Notes: generated by a model from the letters alone, not told the origin. A stretch of 64,000 bases of DNA from Butyricimonas faecihominis (GCF_033096445.1 NZ_AP028155.1:1059880-1123879); one strand, 5' to 3'; shown: positions 19,161 to 28,236, counted from the first letter of the stretch. Program-made: numbers and translations.

Positions 19161-20312
19161 ATGACGAAAATATTAGTGATTGATGATGAGAGAAGTATCC
19201 GTAATTCGATGAAGGATATTCTACAATACGAGGGACACGAAGTCGTGCTGGCTGAAAACGGAATGGAAGGCCTCGTTTCCGTGAAATCTGAAAAACCCGA
19301 CATTGTATTCTGCGATATAAAGATGCCGAAAATGGAAGGTATCGAAGTACTGGAACGCATCAAAGAGTTCTCCGCAGACACCCCGGTAATCATGATTTCC
19401 GGTCACGGAACCATAGACACCGCCATAGAGGCCATCCGGAAAGGGGCTTATGATTTCATCGAAAAACCGTTGGATTTGAATCGTATACTGATCACGATAA
19501 AGAACGCCACGGACAAACATTTATTAATTCACGAGACAAAGACCCTGAAAAACAAGGTCAGCAAGAAATACGACATGATCGGGAATTCCGAGGCCTTAAA
19601 CCATATACGAGCCATGATCGACAAGGTGGCCGTTTCCGATGCCCGGATACTGGTCACCGGGCCTAACGGTTCCGGGAAAGAACTCGTTGCCCACCAGTTG
19701 CACGAGCTAAGCCACCGCAAGGACAATGCCTTTGTCGAGGTAAACTGTGCCGCCATCCCCTCGGAACTCATCGAGAGCGAGTTATTCGGGCATGAGAAAG
19801 GTTCTTTCACCTCGGCCATCAAGCAAAAGAAAGGAAAATTCGAACTCGCCAACGGGGGAACGCTCTTTCTCGACGAGATCGGCGACATGAGCCTCAACGC
19901 CCAAGCCAAAGTGCTGAGAGCTTTGCAGGAACAAAAGATAACCCGTGTCGGTGGGGATGCCGATATTAATGTAGACGTGCGAGTCATTGCCGCCACGAAC
20001 AAGAATTTGAAAGAAGAAATCAAGAAGGGAAATTTCCGGGAAGACCTCTATCACCGGTTAAGCGTGATTATTATTGACGTACCTCCTTTGTGCCAACGTC
20101 TGGAAGACATTGATGCTTTGGCCAATCACTTCTTGACAGAAGTATGTACAGAAATGGGCATCGCCCCCAAAACGCTTTCCCCCGATGCCATCACCGCACT
20201 GAAGGAGTGCGAATGGACGGGTAATATCCGTGAACTACGTAACGTCGTGGAACGATTGGTCATTCTTTGTGGCAACACTATTACCCGGGAAGACGTGAGG
20301 ATGTACAGATAA
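19161..20312 (+). CDS. NtrC-family response regulator lacking the DNA-binding domain
   Basis: Residues 1-120 form a receiver domain with Asp52 (VFCDIKMP) as the likely phosphate acceptor. Residues 137-375 form a sigma-54-type AAA+ domain with Walker A GPNGSGKE (167-174), Walker B TLFLDEIGD (234-242) and the arginine-finger region REDLYHRL. Two things are odd. The sigma-54 contact loop, normally GAFTGA, reads GSFTSA (214-219). The protein stops after REDVRMYR with no C-terminal Fis-type helix-turn-helix. It therefore keeps the ATPase but not the means to bind an enhancer. It may act from solution, partner another DNA-binding protein, or not work with sigma-54 at all. No sensor kinase is adjacent. 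Confidence 0.85.
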   Translation: MTKILVIDDERSIRNSMKDILQYEGHEVVLAENGMEGLVSVKSEKPDIVFCDIKMPKMEGIEVLERIKEFSADTPVIMISGHGTIDTAIEAIRKGAYDFIEKPLDLNRILITIKNATDKHLLIHETKTLKNKVSKKYDMIGNSEALNHIRAMIDKVAVSDARILVTGPNGSGKELVAHQLHELSHRKDNAFVEVNCAAIPSELIESELFGHEKGSFTSAIKQKKGKFELANGGTLFLDEIGDMSLNAQAKVLRALQEQKITRVGGDADINVDVRVIAATNKNLKEEIKKGNFREDLYHRLSVIIIDVPPLCQRLEDIDALANHFLTEVCTEMGIAPKTLSPDAITALKECEWTGNIRELRNVVERLVILCGNTITREDVRMYR

Positions 20313-20388
20313 TGGGAAAGATAAAAGAAAAAAGATAAAAACTAAAAGTTGAAAAACCTGTAACTTGTAACTTGCTAACCTGTAACTC

Positions 20389-20405
20389 GCCGGGCGAATC
20401 CCGGC
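20389..20405 (+). terminator. GC-rich hairpin between the regulator and hydF
   Basis: GCCGGG and CCCGGC form a 6-bp stem around CGAAT. No clear T-run follows. Upstream of it lies a short tandem repetition of ACCTGTAACTTG-like units (20355-20390), of unknown meaning. Confidence 0.35.
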
Positions 20406-20436
20406 AGGAATCTAAAATTTAAAATTAGCTCGTTTT

Positions 20437-21636
20437 ATGGGAAAAGATAATAAACTACATATTATATTATTGGGCCGGAGAAACAGCGGGAAAAGCTCGC
20501 TGATAAATGCCCTGACTGGTCAGAATATTGCCATCGTTTCGGATGTGGCCGGAACCACTACCGACCTCGTGAAAAGAAGTTATGAAATCCCGGACTTCGC
20601 CTCCGTTATCTTTATCGACACGGCAGGCATCGACGACACGGGAACTTTGGGTGAAATGCGGGTGGAAAAAACCCGGAATGCTATATCTCAAGCTGATATG
20701 GCCCTACTCGTGATCACGGATAACCGTTTTGAAGAACCCGAACAACAACTTGCTGAACAGTTAAAGAAACTGGAAACCCCGTTTCTAGTAATCCACAACA
20801 AACGTGACGAAGTCGCCTTGATTCCCGATTTAAAGGAAAAATTAACGGCTACCTACAACTGTCCCGTGATTGACTTCTCCACCCGGGAAGACAACACAAC
20901 CCCGATCCTAGATGCACTGAAAAGTGTATGGAAAAAAGACAACGCCCCGAAATCTTTAATCGGTGATTTACTTACTCCCGGGGACATCGTGTTGCTGATC
21001 ACCCCGATTGATTCCGAAGCTCCCGCCGGGCGACTCATCCTGCCGCAAGTACAGATGATCCGGGATATTCTCGACAACCATTGCATCTCCATCGTCTTGC
21101 AACCGGAAGAAGTCACTTCCTTTCTGGAAAAAACGGGTATCCGCCCCCGTCTTGCGATAGCCGACAGTCAAGTATTCCAAAAAGTGGCTGCCATCATCTC
21201 CCCGGAGATTCCCCTCACGAGTTTTAGCATCGTTCTTGCCCGCCACAAAGGAAACTTCAAGGCTTATCTCGCTGGGACACCCCGGATCGAGGAACTGAAA
21301 GAAGGGGATCGCATCCTGATGCTAGAGTCCTGCTCTCATCACGTTTCCTGCGAAGACATCGGCCGTCACAAGATTCCCCGTTGGTTACAAGAACACACCG
21401 GGAAGAACTTCCAGTTCGATTTCATCGTCGGTCTAGATGCGATCACTCGCCCCATCACCGACTATGCCATGGTTATCCAGTGCGGTGGTTGCATGATCAC
21501 CGGGAAACAATTGAAGAATAGGCTCCAACCTGCCATCGACGCGGGAATACCTGTTAGTAATTATGGAATGACGATTGCTTACCTACATGGAATATTCGAA
21601 AGGGCAACTAAAGAACTTACTGATTTTAAATTTTAG
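20437..21636 (+). CDS. hydF: [FeFe]-hydrogenase maturation GTPase HydF
   Basis: HydF is the scaffold on which the 2Fe subcluster of [FeFe]-hydrogenase is built before transfer to HydA. The N-terminal Ras-like GTPase domain shows GRRNSGKSSL, DTAGID and NKRDE. The C-terminal domain carries the HydF cluster signature: Cys-x-His in ESCSHH and, about 50 residues later, CxxC in IQCGGC. The length (399) is standard. HydE, HydG and the hydrogenase are not in the window, so the maturation genes must be split in this genome. It may be read together with the preceding regulator gene, 124 bases upstream. Confidence 0.93.
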   Translation: MGKDNKLHIILLGRRNSGKSSLINALTGQNIAIVSDVAGTTTDLVKRSYEIPDFASVIFIDTAGIDDTGTLGEMRVEKTRNAISQADMALLVITDNRFEEPEQQLAEQLKKLETPFLVIHNKRDEVALIPDLKEKLTATYNCPVIDFSTREDNTTPILDALKSVWKKDNAPKSLIGDLLTPGDIVLLITPIDSEAPAGRLILPQVQMIRDILDNHCISIVLQPEEVTSFLEKTGIRPRLAIADSQVFQKVAAIISPEIPLTSFSIVLARHKGNFKAYLAGTPRIEELKEGDRILMLESCSHHVSCEDIGRHKIPRWLQEHTGKNFQFDFIVGLDAITRPITDYAMVIQCGGCMITGKQLKNRLQPAIDAGIPVSNYGMTIAYLHGIFERATKELTDFKF

Positions 21637-21745
21637 ATTTTAAATTTAAAATTGAGCTACCCCCTCTGGCTCCCCTTACACAAGCGAAGAGGAGTTAAAG
21701 GAGGTAGTTAAAGAGGTTTCCTCGTGCGACCTAATCTAAAATCTA
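21626..21745. repeat. Intergenic inverted-repeat element (MITE- or REP-like)
   Basis: Between hydF and the next gene, CTACCCCCTCTGGCTCCCCTT (from 21657) faces AAGAGGAGTTAAAGGAGGTAG (to 21707). Most mismatches are C/T changes that would still pair as G-U in RNA. The core is flanked by AT-rich arms (TTTTAGATTTTAAATTTAAAATT and CTAATCTAAAATCTAAATT) that are also partly inverted. It could be a dispersed repeat or a long terminator for both convergent genes. Only one full copy is in the window. Confidence 0.5.
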
Positions 21746-21750
21746 AATTA

Positions 21751-22659
21751 TTAAATCGTTATCCCGAACCCTACCGCAAAAGGTCGCAACTCCGGTGCCC
21801 GATTCTTGTTAAACATATTGGTCAACGAGTAATTTCCCCAGATACACACACCACGGTAGCCAACCCGGAGCGTATAATCAACTTTAAAAGGAACCATCCC
21901 ATAACTCCCGTTCTCTTTCAGTTTACGTTTATTTCCCTTCTCGCTCGTGTAAACGACTTTTGTCTTGGAGTGCAGGCGGATTCCCCCGATAAACCCAGTG
22001 GAGACATAAAACCTTTTCCAATGTGGAGCTGGGATTTGTTTTTCCAACATCAAAGGTATCGTTAAATAAAGAGCTTTGAAAGTACTCCGTTTCACCTCCT
22101 CGATCCCCAAGTCGGACAATGGCACAGCGTGAAGCATCTCGCCTTTCTTGCGGCGGACAGTTATATCACCGTCAAAACACAGGCGGGAGTAGTCAAGGCC
22201 GAATCCCGTGAATATACCGAAACGCTGCCGGGGACTCAACCCAAAACTAAACTTGGCAAAGTTGAAGTGCATCGTGAACGAGCTAGCCCAGTCCAGCTCC
22301 ATGAAGTCATTCCCGCCATACTTGGAATAATTGGTTTTCCCGAAATTCACGAACCCGAAATAGAACCCGTTCCAATGCCCGCGAAACTTGTTCGGACGAG
22401 GCACCTTACCGGAAAGAGTATTGAACACTCTAGAATCTAAGGGAGGTTTGACCACGTTGTTTCTCCTTTCTTCTTCGCTTTCCCGCACCGTGTTGTCCCA
22501 GATAATCATTTCTGTTTCCTTGCCGAGGGTGTCGATGACCTGCCCTTTCACGCGAATAGTGTCCTTCCGCCAGCCGTCGTTGACAATCACGCTATCCCGT
22601 TGCCCCGCGGCAGACAGTCCACACACCATCAAAATGATAAAAGCTGCTATTATTCTCAT
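21751..22659 (-). CDS. Outer-membrane beta-barrel protein, last gene of the sigma-factor operon
   Basis: A signal peptide (first 19 residues, ending SAAGQ) precedes about 80 polar residues. A region of alternating aromatic strands follows, such as WNGFYFGFVNFG, WASSFTMHFNFAKFSFGL and FGIFTGFGLDYSRLCF, and the protein ends in FAVGFGITI. This fits an 8- to 10-strand barrel of the outer-membrane beta-barrel (PorT-like) group. Function is unknown. It is the fourth gene of a same-strand cluster with an ECF sigma factor and a membrane-spanning anti-sigma candidate, so it may be the effector whose expression they control. Confidence 0.65.
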   Translation of the reverse strand: MRIIAAFIILMVCGLSAAGQRDSVIVNDGWRKDTIRVKGQVIDTLGKETEMIIWDNTVRESEEERRNNVVKPPLDSRVFNTLSGKVPRPNKFRGHWNGFYFGFVNFGKTNYSKYGGNDFMELDWASSFTMHFNFAKFSFGLSPRQRFGIFTGFGLDYSRLCFDGDITVRRKKGEMLHAVPLSDLGIEEVKRSTFKALYLTIPLMLEKQIPAPHWKRFYVSTGFIGGIRLHSKTKVVYTSEKGNKRKLKENGSYGMVPFKVDYTLRVGYRGVCIWGNYSLTNMFNKNRAPELRPFAVGFGITI

Positions 22660-22704
22660 AACCTTATTTTTATTTCTTACATGACGTTTAAGTTTCCCAA
22701 TTAG

Positions 22705-23610
22705 TTACAAGCTCTCTATATCTTTTTTCTCTTTAGCCCGGAGACGTTCCAGCACGTTCTTTCCCACATCAATCAAGTTATTCACGATGTTATCTGACTT
22801 TCCCGACCGGGTAATCAATTGAAACACGGGTTCTCGTTGTTCTTTCACCGATGCCCGGAATTGAAGTCCCTCGTACGGGGAAGTCAGTATCTCGTTCGGT
22901 TGCGGGGCCATGATCTCTACAGGAACTTTCAGTTGCTTTTTCAATTCGATAGCATCCGGCGGAATCACCCGTTCCACGCCCACGATTGTTTCTCCCGCTT
23001 CTGCCTCCCGTTTCATAAACTGCACCCTCTCAATCTCCGGTTCCACGATTGCCTCCGGCTCCGGTATCCCCGGTAACAAGATTGTCTCCGTCTTAACCAC
23101 AGTCACTGGTAAATCCTCCATGGAAAATTCTTCTTTTCTCGTGGAATAAATAGCCACCACGATCCCCAAAGCCACTACCGCAGCGATAGCTGCGTAGCGT
23201 TTGACGAAAAGTACCGCCCCGGACTTACGATACATCCCTGCTTTCCCCTCGAATCGACATGTCGGGTCAGGCTTTACTTTAATCTTGGCACACGTTTCAA
23301 CTTCCCGTTCAAACACGTCTTTATCGACATTCCCGTCCACCCACGCCTGTTCTTCATCCGTGATAACACCCTCGGCGGTAGCAATGGCATAATACTCAAG
23401 TTCCCTTTCCCGTACCGTCCGTTTTATCTCTTCTTTTTTACCGAAAACTTCCGCAGGAACTTCCAGTCGCACCTCGTCCATCCCGTCGAGTAACTCCCGC
23501 AAGTCGGTGTAAACCAACAAGAATGCCTCCACCTCTGCCTGTTCTCTCGCCGACAAGTTCCCATCCATGTACTCCATGAAATAAATCTCGTAATTCTCTC
23601 TCGTTATCAT
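22705..23610 (-). CDS. Putative anti-sigma factor with one transmembrane segment
   Basis: The N-terminal 140 residues are acidic and helical and begin with a pattern common in Bacteroidetes anti-sigma proteins (YEIYFMEYMDGNLSAREQAEVEAFL). One membrane helix follows at about 142-162 (AIAAVVALGIVVAIY), and then a periplasmic tail rich in Pro, Val and Glu. It starts 12 bases after the ECF sigma gene, the usual arrangement in which the cytoplasmic part holds the sigma factor and the periplasmic part senses envelope state. I assign this from context and layout; no zinc-binding ZAS motif is seen. Confidence 0.6.
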   Translation of the reverse strand: MITRENYEIYFMEYMDGNLSAREQAEVEAFLLVYTDLRELLDGMDEVRLEVPAEVFGKKEEIKRTVRERELEYYAIATAEGVITDEEQAWVDGNVDKDVFEREVETCAKIKVKPDPTCRFEGKAGMYRKSGAVLFVKRYAAIAAVVALGIVVAIYSTRKEEFSMEDLPVTVVKTETILLPGIPEPEAIVEPEIERVQFMKREAEAGETIVGVERVIPPDAIELKKQLKVPVEIMAPQPNEILTSPYEGLQFRASVKEQREPVFQLITRSGKSDNIVNNLIDVGKNVLERLRAKEKKDIESL

Positions 23611-23622
23611 ATCTCCTCCCGC

Positions 23623-24108
23623 TTAAACAACCACATCCGGCCTGCGGATATAGGCTTTCATAAATGCTCTCGCCCGAAAGATGTACACTTTCACCTGCGA
23701 TTCGTTCAACCCCGTGATCCCGGCAATCTCCCCGTAAGAATACGCCTCGTAGTCCCGCAGGAGAATCACCGTTTTCTGCACCGGGGGCAACTTTTCCAAG
23801 GCTATATTCAATATTTCTTGTAACCCCGTGTATTCCTCCCGCACCTCCCCGGCCCGGTCTGCCACGGTCTCAATATCCCCAAACTTCGTTTCCCGCCGTA
23901 AGACGTCAATCATCCTGTGATACGCCGTGCTGAAAAGAAAAGACTTTGCCTTATCGTAAGCGATATGCCCCACTTCCTCCCAAAGTTTCATGAAACTATC
24001 TTGCACGACATCTTCCGCCATCTCCTTCGACTTGCACATTTTAAGGATAAAACGATACACACCATCGGAGAAATGGTCCACGGCCCGGTTATACTCGGTT
24101 CTAGTCAT
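23623..24108 (-). CDS. ECF-type RNA polymerase sigma factor
   Basis: The 161-residue protein has the sigma-70 region 2 segment (CKSKEMAEDVVQDSFMKLWEEV) and a region 4 helix-turn-helix (LRDYEAYSYGEIAGITGLNESQVKVYIFRAR). The length is normal for ECF sigma factors. It would direct RNA polymerase to a small regulon when released from its partner. It overlaps the upstream gene by 8 bases and is 12 bases from the putative anti-sigma gene, so the four genes between 25312 and 21751 are one operon. Confidence 0.9.
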   Translation of the reverse strand: MTRTEYNRAVDHFSDGVYRFILKMCKSKEMAEDVVQDSFMKLWEEVGHIAYDKAKSFLFSTAYHRMIDVLRRETKFGDIETVADRAGEVREEYTGLQEILNIALEKLPPVQKTVILLRDYEAYSYGEIAGITGLNESQVKVYIFRARAFMKAYIRRPDVVV

Positions 24109-25312
24109 TCTGTTTTACCTTGGTCCATAACTCGACACGTTTCACGTCACGCCAACGCACGTAAACGACTTCTCCCCCCGTCCGGAAGACCAGTATCCCG
24201 TCATTCGCCGCTGTCACATCACACATCGTCCCCAACACCAGCTCGGTTCCCCCCGACAACTTGACCCACGTGTATTTATAGTTTTTGGGTTCTATCTTCT
24301 GCACATACTTGAAAGGTACACGGTAAGATATATTCCCGTTCTGCCCGTCCAGTAATTCGAAATCCATGGCCTCGTCGAGATCATACACCAGCACCCCTTC
24401 CAGCGATAGTCCGTCCCGTGTTTCCACCCTCCCGGACAAACGTTCGGGAGCCGCAAAATCATCGTAAACAGGAAGATTCAATTGATCGAGAGGGATGGAA
24501 CGAAACAGCTTGAAGTCATGCCACCCCACGATCACCTGCCCGACAGACGGCAGGTTGATGGCTATTCCCCGGTTCGTGGCGTTCACGTCGTTTTCTCCCC
24601 ACATGTAAAGTTCCCTGCCGCTATGAAGGGTTACCAAGGAAGAGTTTCCCAGCGACTTGATACTCGCTATATTCTTGAATGCCACGGAAACCCCGCTGGA
24701 TTCCGTCCGCCCGTCGAGTAACGCACCCAGTGAATTCTCGTCCAGATCCCATTGGACAAGCCCCTTGTACATCCCGTAAGGCGTTTCCACGATACCCGCG
24801 ATGGGACGATCTTTCGGCTCGGGGATCGTGTCAGGTGCGGCGGAAAAAACGATCTCGCTGATATGGTCCCATACCACGCTTTCCGTCTTTCCATCCCGCA
24901 GTTCCACGGCAATCCAGTTACCGATGGCAAGCGACCGCCCCCGTTCGAGTTCAGTGACATTTCCCCCTTTCACACCCAATTCAATCCGCCTATCACCGAT
25001 CACCCGAATCGATCGAATATTCCCGAAACGACAAGAGAATTCATGCTCCGGCGGGGTATCTCTCCGCCCATCACTGAAACGAACGTTATCACCCATAATA
25101 TCCCGATACCGCATGTACGGGTTCCCTATTTTTCCCGCAGTGAAAATGTCTGTCCAGTAAAGGTTTTTTCCCCACGTGATGTACCCGCAGATTTTACGAT
25201 TCATCACCGTAGTCACTTCCCCGTAAATCCGTATTGCCCGACTATTCTGCGCAGACCCGTTAGTCACGCAGGCACAACAGATTAAGCACCCAGTTATCCA
25301 TGTTTTTAACAT
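24101..25312 (-). CDS. Exported protein of three related repeats, first gene of the sigma-factor operon
   Basis: A signal peptide with a Cys-rich hydrophobic core (TGCLICCACVTNGSAQ) starts this 403-residue protein. The rest holds three loosely related units of about 100 residues. Each runs from a G-x-(I/V/L)-x-(W/Y)-x-L segment through a (V/F)-K-x-(I/V) stretch to a G-x-x-(I/V)-x-W-x-D/H end: GNWIAVELRDGKTES, GQVIVGWHDFKLF and GEVVYVRWRDVKRVEL. No family is recognised. Because it heads the operon and is exported, it may be a periplasmic sensor or load-bearing partner of the anti-sigma protein. That is inference from context only. Confidence 0.6.
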   Translation of the reverse strand: MLKTWITGCLICCACVTNGSAQNSRAIRIYGEVTTVMNRKICGYITWGKNLYWTDIFTAGKIGNPYMRYRDIMGDNVRFSDGRRDTPPEHEFSCRFGNIRSIRVIGDRRIELGVKGGNVTELERGRSLAIGNWIAVELRDGKTESVVWDHISEIVFSAAPDTIPEPKDRPIAGIVETPYGMYKGLVQWDLDENSLGALLDGRTESSGVSVAFKNIASIKSLGNSSLVTLHSGRELYMWGENDVNATNRGIAINLPSVGQVIVGWHDFKLFRSIPLDQLNLPVYDDFAAPERLSGRVETRDGLSLEGVLVYDLDEAMDFELLDGQNGNISYRVPFKYVQKIEPKNYKYTWVKLSGGTELVLGTMCDVTAANDGILVFRTGGEVVYVRWRDVKRVELWTKVKQND

Positions 25313-25478
25313 ACCACACTATTTTTGTTTATTAATGGGACGAATGAATCAGGCGAAAAGTTACAAAACGAATGAAGATATAGAAAACAATTTAAATTAA
25401 AATCCGGCTCAACAAAAGAGATTACCCCATGTTAAGTCGGATTTAAAATAAATTATATTACGAAATAATATTCTTGAT

Positions 25479-26411
25479 TCATTCCGCATCCAACCGCTTG
25501 AATCCTTTCCCTAGAATCTGGTTAGCGTCGAATATCGTCACGAAAGCATTCGGATCAATCTTATAGATCGCTTGTTGTAAAGTAACCATCTGACGACGGT
25601 TGACCATAGTCATAATCATTTCTTTATCTGAACGATTATACATACCCTGTATCGGCACGATAGAACCACCGCGGTGCAAATCATTCAATATATAGGTCCG
25701 TATTTCTTCTATTTTATCGGAAATAATAAAGAAACTTTTTTCACTGTCAAAACCTTGCAGAATCATGTCGATCGTCTTTCCCATGAGGAAAATAACTAGC
25801 CATGAATACATCGGAACCTTCCAATCCTGAAACATAAGGAATCCGAAAAGTACGATAACAAAATCCACGGACATTTGCATTTGACCGAGAGAACGATGTG
25901 TCCACTTGTGCAAAATATTTGCCAGCACATCAGTTCCACCACTTGATGCACGTGTTTTCATAATCATCCCCACACCTGTTCCCATCACAACACCACCGAA
26001 GATACACGCCAATAAAACTTCATCCCCTAATTTAAAAGGATCGAGCGCAACCATAGGGTCCGTAGGGATAGGTTCCCCCATAAGCATCAATAATATAGTT
26101 GGTAAACTGTCAGAGAAAACGGCAACAAGGATAAAACAAATAAATGTTTTTAAGCCAAAACCAGCTCCCAACACCCGCATCCCCAATAAACTCAACGGCA
26201 AATTAAAACAAAGAGCCGCCATACCTATCGGGAAACCCCACTTATGTTGCAAGACAATCGTGATACCATAAATTCCTCCCGGTACAATTTTATAAGGAGC
26301 CATAAAACAACTATATCCCAATGCCAAGATAAAAGCCCCCCCGACAAGCAAAGCATATGTCTTAAACCACTCACGGGTAAACGGTTTCTCTTTCAAAAGT
26401 ATATTCACCAT
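25479..26411 (-). CDS. YitT family membrane protein with DUF2179 domain
   Basis: Five to six membrane helices occupy residues about 15-210, starting GGAFILALGYSCFMAPYKIVPGGIYG, a segment typical of the YitT/DUF161 family. A soluble C-terminal DUF2179 domain follows (SFFIISDKIEEIRTYIL, then KEMIMTMVNRRQMVTL). The family is widespread, sits in the inner membrane and has no settled function. The gene is alone; 166 bases of AT-rich sequence without a gene precede the sigma operon. Confidence 0.85.
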   Translation of the reverse strand: MVNILLKEKPFTREWFKTYALLVGGAFILALGYSCFMAPYKIVPGGIYGITIVLQHKWGFPIGMAALCFNLPLSLLGMRVLGAGFGLKTFICFILVAVFSDSLPTILLMLMGEPIPTDPMVALDPFKLGDEVLLACIFGGVVMGTGVGMIMKTRASSGGTDVLANILHKWTHRSLGQMQMSVDFVIVLFGFLMFQDWKVPMYSWLVIFLMGKTIDMILQGFDSEKSFFIISDKIEEIRTYILNDLHRGGSIVPIQGMYNRSDKEMIMTMVNRRQMVTLQQAIYKIDPNAFVTIFDANQILGKGFKRLDAE

Positions 26412-26599
26412 TTTATCTGATTTTAATTCGGCCGCGAATATACATCTATCTCATTTTTGAAAACATGACAAAAGTCATCTTTTTATAAGAATTTTTTCCC
26501 TTCTATTATTTAACATTTGAGAATTACCTATGGCATTGATTTTGCTTGTCCAAAAATATTAATTATAATTGCACACTTTTTCCAAATTGTGAAATTAAA

Positions 26600-27184
26600 A
26601 TGAGAACAACCCTACTGATTACAAAAGAAAAAATTATCAGCGTGGCACAAAAATTGTTCATTGAAACAAGTTTTTATCGGACTACAATGAAGGATATTGC
26701 CCGTGCCGCTAAAGTTAGCCGGCGTACGCTATACACTCATTTTAACAGTAAGGAAGATATTTTTAACCACATTGTAGATCAAAAAATAGAATTAATAGAA
26801 CAAAAACTCGAACAGGCAGTCAGAACGGCCTTGCCAGCCGACAAACGGTTGAAGTTATATATCAAGGAACGATTCAATTTAATCGCGGAACTCATGGGCG
26901 GCAGCCAACCTATCAAGGAAACTTTTTTACACAATAACAGTAAGATTGAAATACTACGGGAGAATATAGACAAGCAGGAAATCGAGCTACTCTATTCAAT
27001 CCTTCGGGATGGGGCCGATGCGGGAATCTTCTCAATCAAACAACCCCGGCGCTTGGCTAATTCCCTACAATCCGTCTTTAAAAGCTTGGAATTCGGTTTT
27101 ATACGCCAGTACGAACATCAACCACGACCACAAGTGATTAACGAATATATTAACATATTATTTCACGGTATAATTAAGAAATAA
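26600..27184 (+). CDS. TetR/AcrR family transcriptional regulator
   Basis: The N-terminal 50 residues contain the TetR DNA-binding helix-turn-helix (TMKDIARAAKVSRRTLYTHF, with KEDIFNHIV after it). The remaining helices would form the ligand-binding domain. I place the start at 26600 (194 residues), since an ATG at 26546 adds 18 residues ahead of the domain. It ends 18 bases before a FabH-like synthase gene in the same direction, so it probably regulates its own operon, perhaps in response to an acyl compound. Sequence alone does not show the ligand. Confidence 0.88.
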   Translation: MRTTLLITKEKIISVAQKLFIETSFYRTTMKDIARAAKVSRRTLYTHFNSKEDIFNHIVDQKIELIEQKLEQAVRTALPADKRLKLYIKERFNLIAELMGGSQPIKETFLHNNSKIEILRENIDKQEIELLYSILRDGADAGIFSIKQPRRLANSLQSVFKSLEFGFIRQYEHQPRPQVINEYINILFHGIIKK

Positions 27185-27202
27185 ACTAACACACACTATT
27201 AT

Positions 27203-28156
27203 ATGGAATTATATATCAACGCCTTCGCCCATTATCTCCCGGATGACCGAGTACCAAACTCCTACTTCAAGGACGTGAACGGTCTGGACGACGAGTGGAT
27301 TCGCACTCGTACCGGAATAAGTACCCGGAGCAAGGCTGGCGAAAACGAGAACACAAATACCATGGCCCTAGAGGCCGTTAAACGCCTGAATGAAAAACTA
27401 CCCTTCCCCATAGAGGAAGTCGACTTGATCGTGGCCGCCACTTACTCGCCTCACGACACCGTAGCCACGGCAGCACACATGATACAACGCCATTTCAAAG
27501 CACGAGCCGCACGCTGTCTCACCGTTTCGGCAGCCTGTTCCTCGTTTATCAATGCCATGGAAATCGTTGAAGGGTATTTTGCCATGAATAAGGCAACGAA
27601 AGCAATCGTCGTGGCATCCGAGCATAACACGGAATACAGCAACGAGACGTGTCCGCAAAGCGGTCATCTATGGGGTGACGGGTCTGTGGCTATTGCCATC
27701 TCCACTATGCCGGAAGGAGAAAAAGCCGCCCGCATACTTAATATATTCACCCGCGGACTTGGCCACATCGGTAAAGCAGACACTGCCGTATATTTACGCC
27801 CACATCACGGGGGGATCGGAATGCCGGAAGGACGTGACGTGTTTATCAATGCCTGCCATTACATGATCGAAGGGTTAAATGCTGTAACCAACAGCCAAGG
27901 TATAAAACTGACAGATTTGAAATTCATCGCATCACACCAAGCCAACAAGCGAATCATGGCTACCGTTGCACGTCAGATCGATTTCCCCGAAGATCACATG
28001 TTATCGAACATCGAGGAAGTAGGTAACACGGGATGCCCTAGTTGTGCTATCGCCTTATCGCAAAACCTTGATCGAGTCGACCATGGTGACCTCGTGGCAC
28101 TCTCCGTGTTCGGGGGTGGGTACTCTTGCGGGGCAGTACTCTTGCAATTTTTATAA
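27203..28156 (+). CDS. 3-oxoacyl-[ACP] synthase III (FabH-like) condensing enzyme
   Basis: KAS III enzymes join an acyl-CoA primer to malonyl-ACP. The thiolase-fold catalytic triad is visible: Cys in SAACSSFIN, His in ASHQANKRI and Asn in GNTGCPS. The N-terminal WIRTRTGIS is the family's usual start of the active-site region. The length (317) is normal. Near the last active-site residue the family usually has GNTSAAS, whereas here it reads GNTGCPS. Co-transcription with a TetR gene, away from any fab cluster, suggests an accessory enzyme (branched, unusual or signalling acyl chain) rather than the housekeeping FabH. Confidence 0.82.
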   Translation: MELYINAFAHYLPDDRVPNSYFKDVNGLDDEWIRTRTGISTRSKAGENENTNTMALEAVKRLNEKLPFPIEEVDLIVAATYSPHDTVATAAHMIQRHFKARAARCLTVSAACSSFINAMEIVEGYFAMNKATKAIVVASEHNTEYSNETCPQSGHLWGDGSVAIAISTMPEGEKAARILNIFTRGLGHIGKADTAVYLRPHHGGIGMPEGRDVFINACHYMIEGLNAVTNSQGIKLTDLKFIASHQANKRIMATVARQIDFPEDHMLSNIEEVGNTGCPSCAIALSQNLDRVDHGDLVALSVFGGGYSCGAVLLQFL

Positions 28157-28236
28157 GCAAATACAGAATCAAAAAAATGAATCCCAATGAACACTCATTT
28201 GGATTCATTTTTAGTCTATACGCGATAAAAAAGATA

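Noticed and set aside
20340-20390. CTGTAACTTG repeats as a CRISPR-like array
   Set aside because: The units are short, imperfect and directly adjacent, with no spacers and no cas genes. No CRISPR array was seen anywhere in the window.
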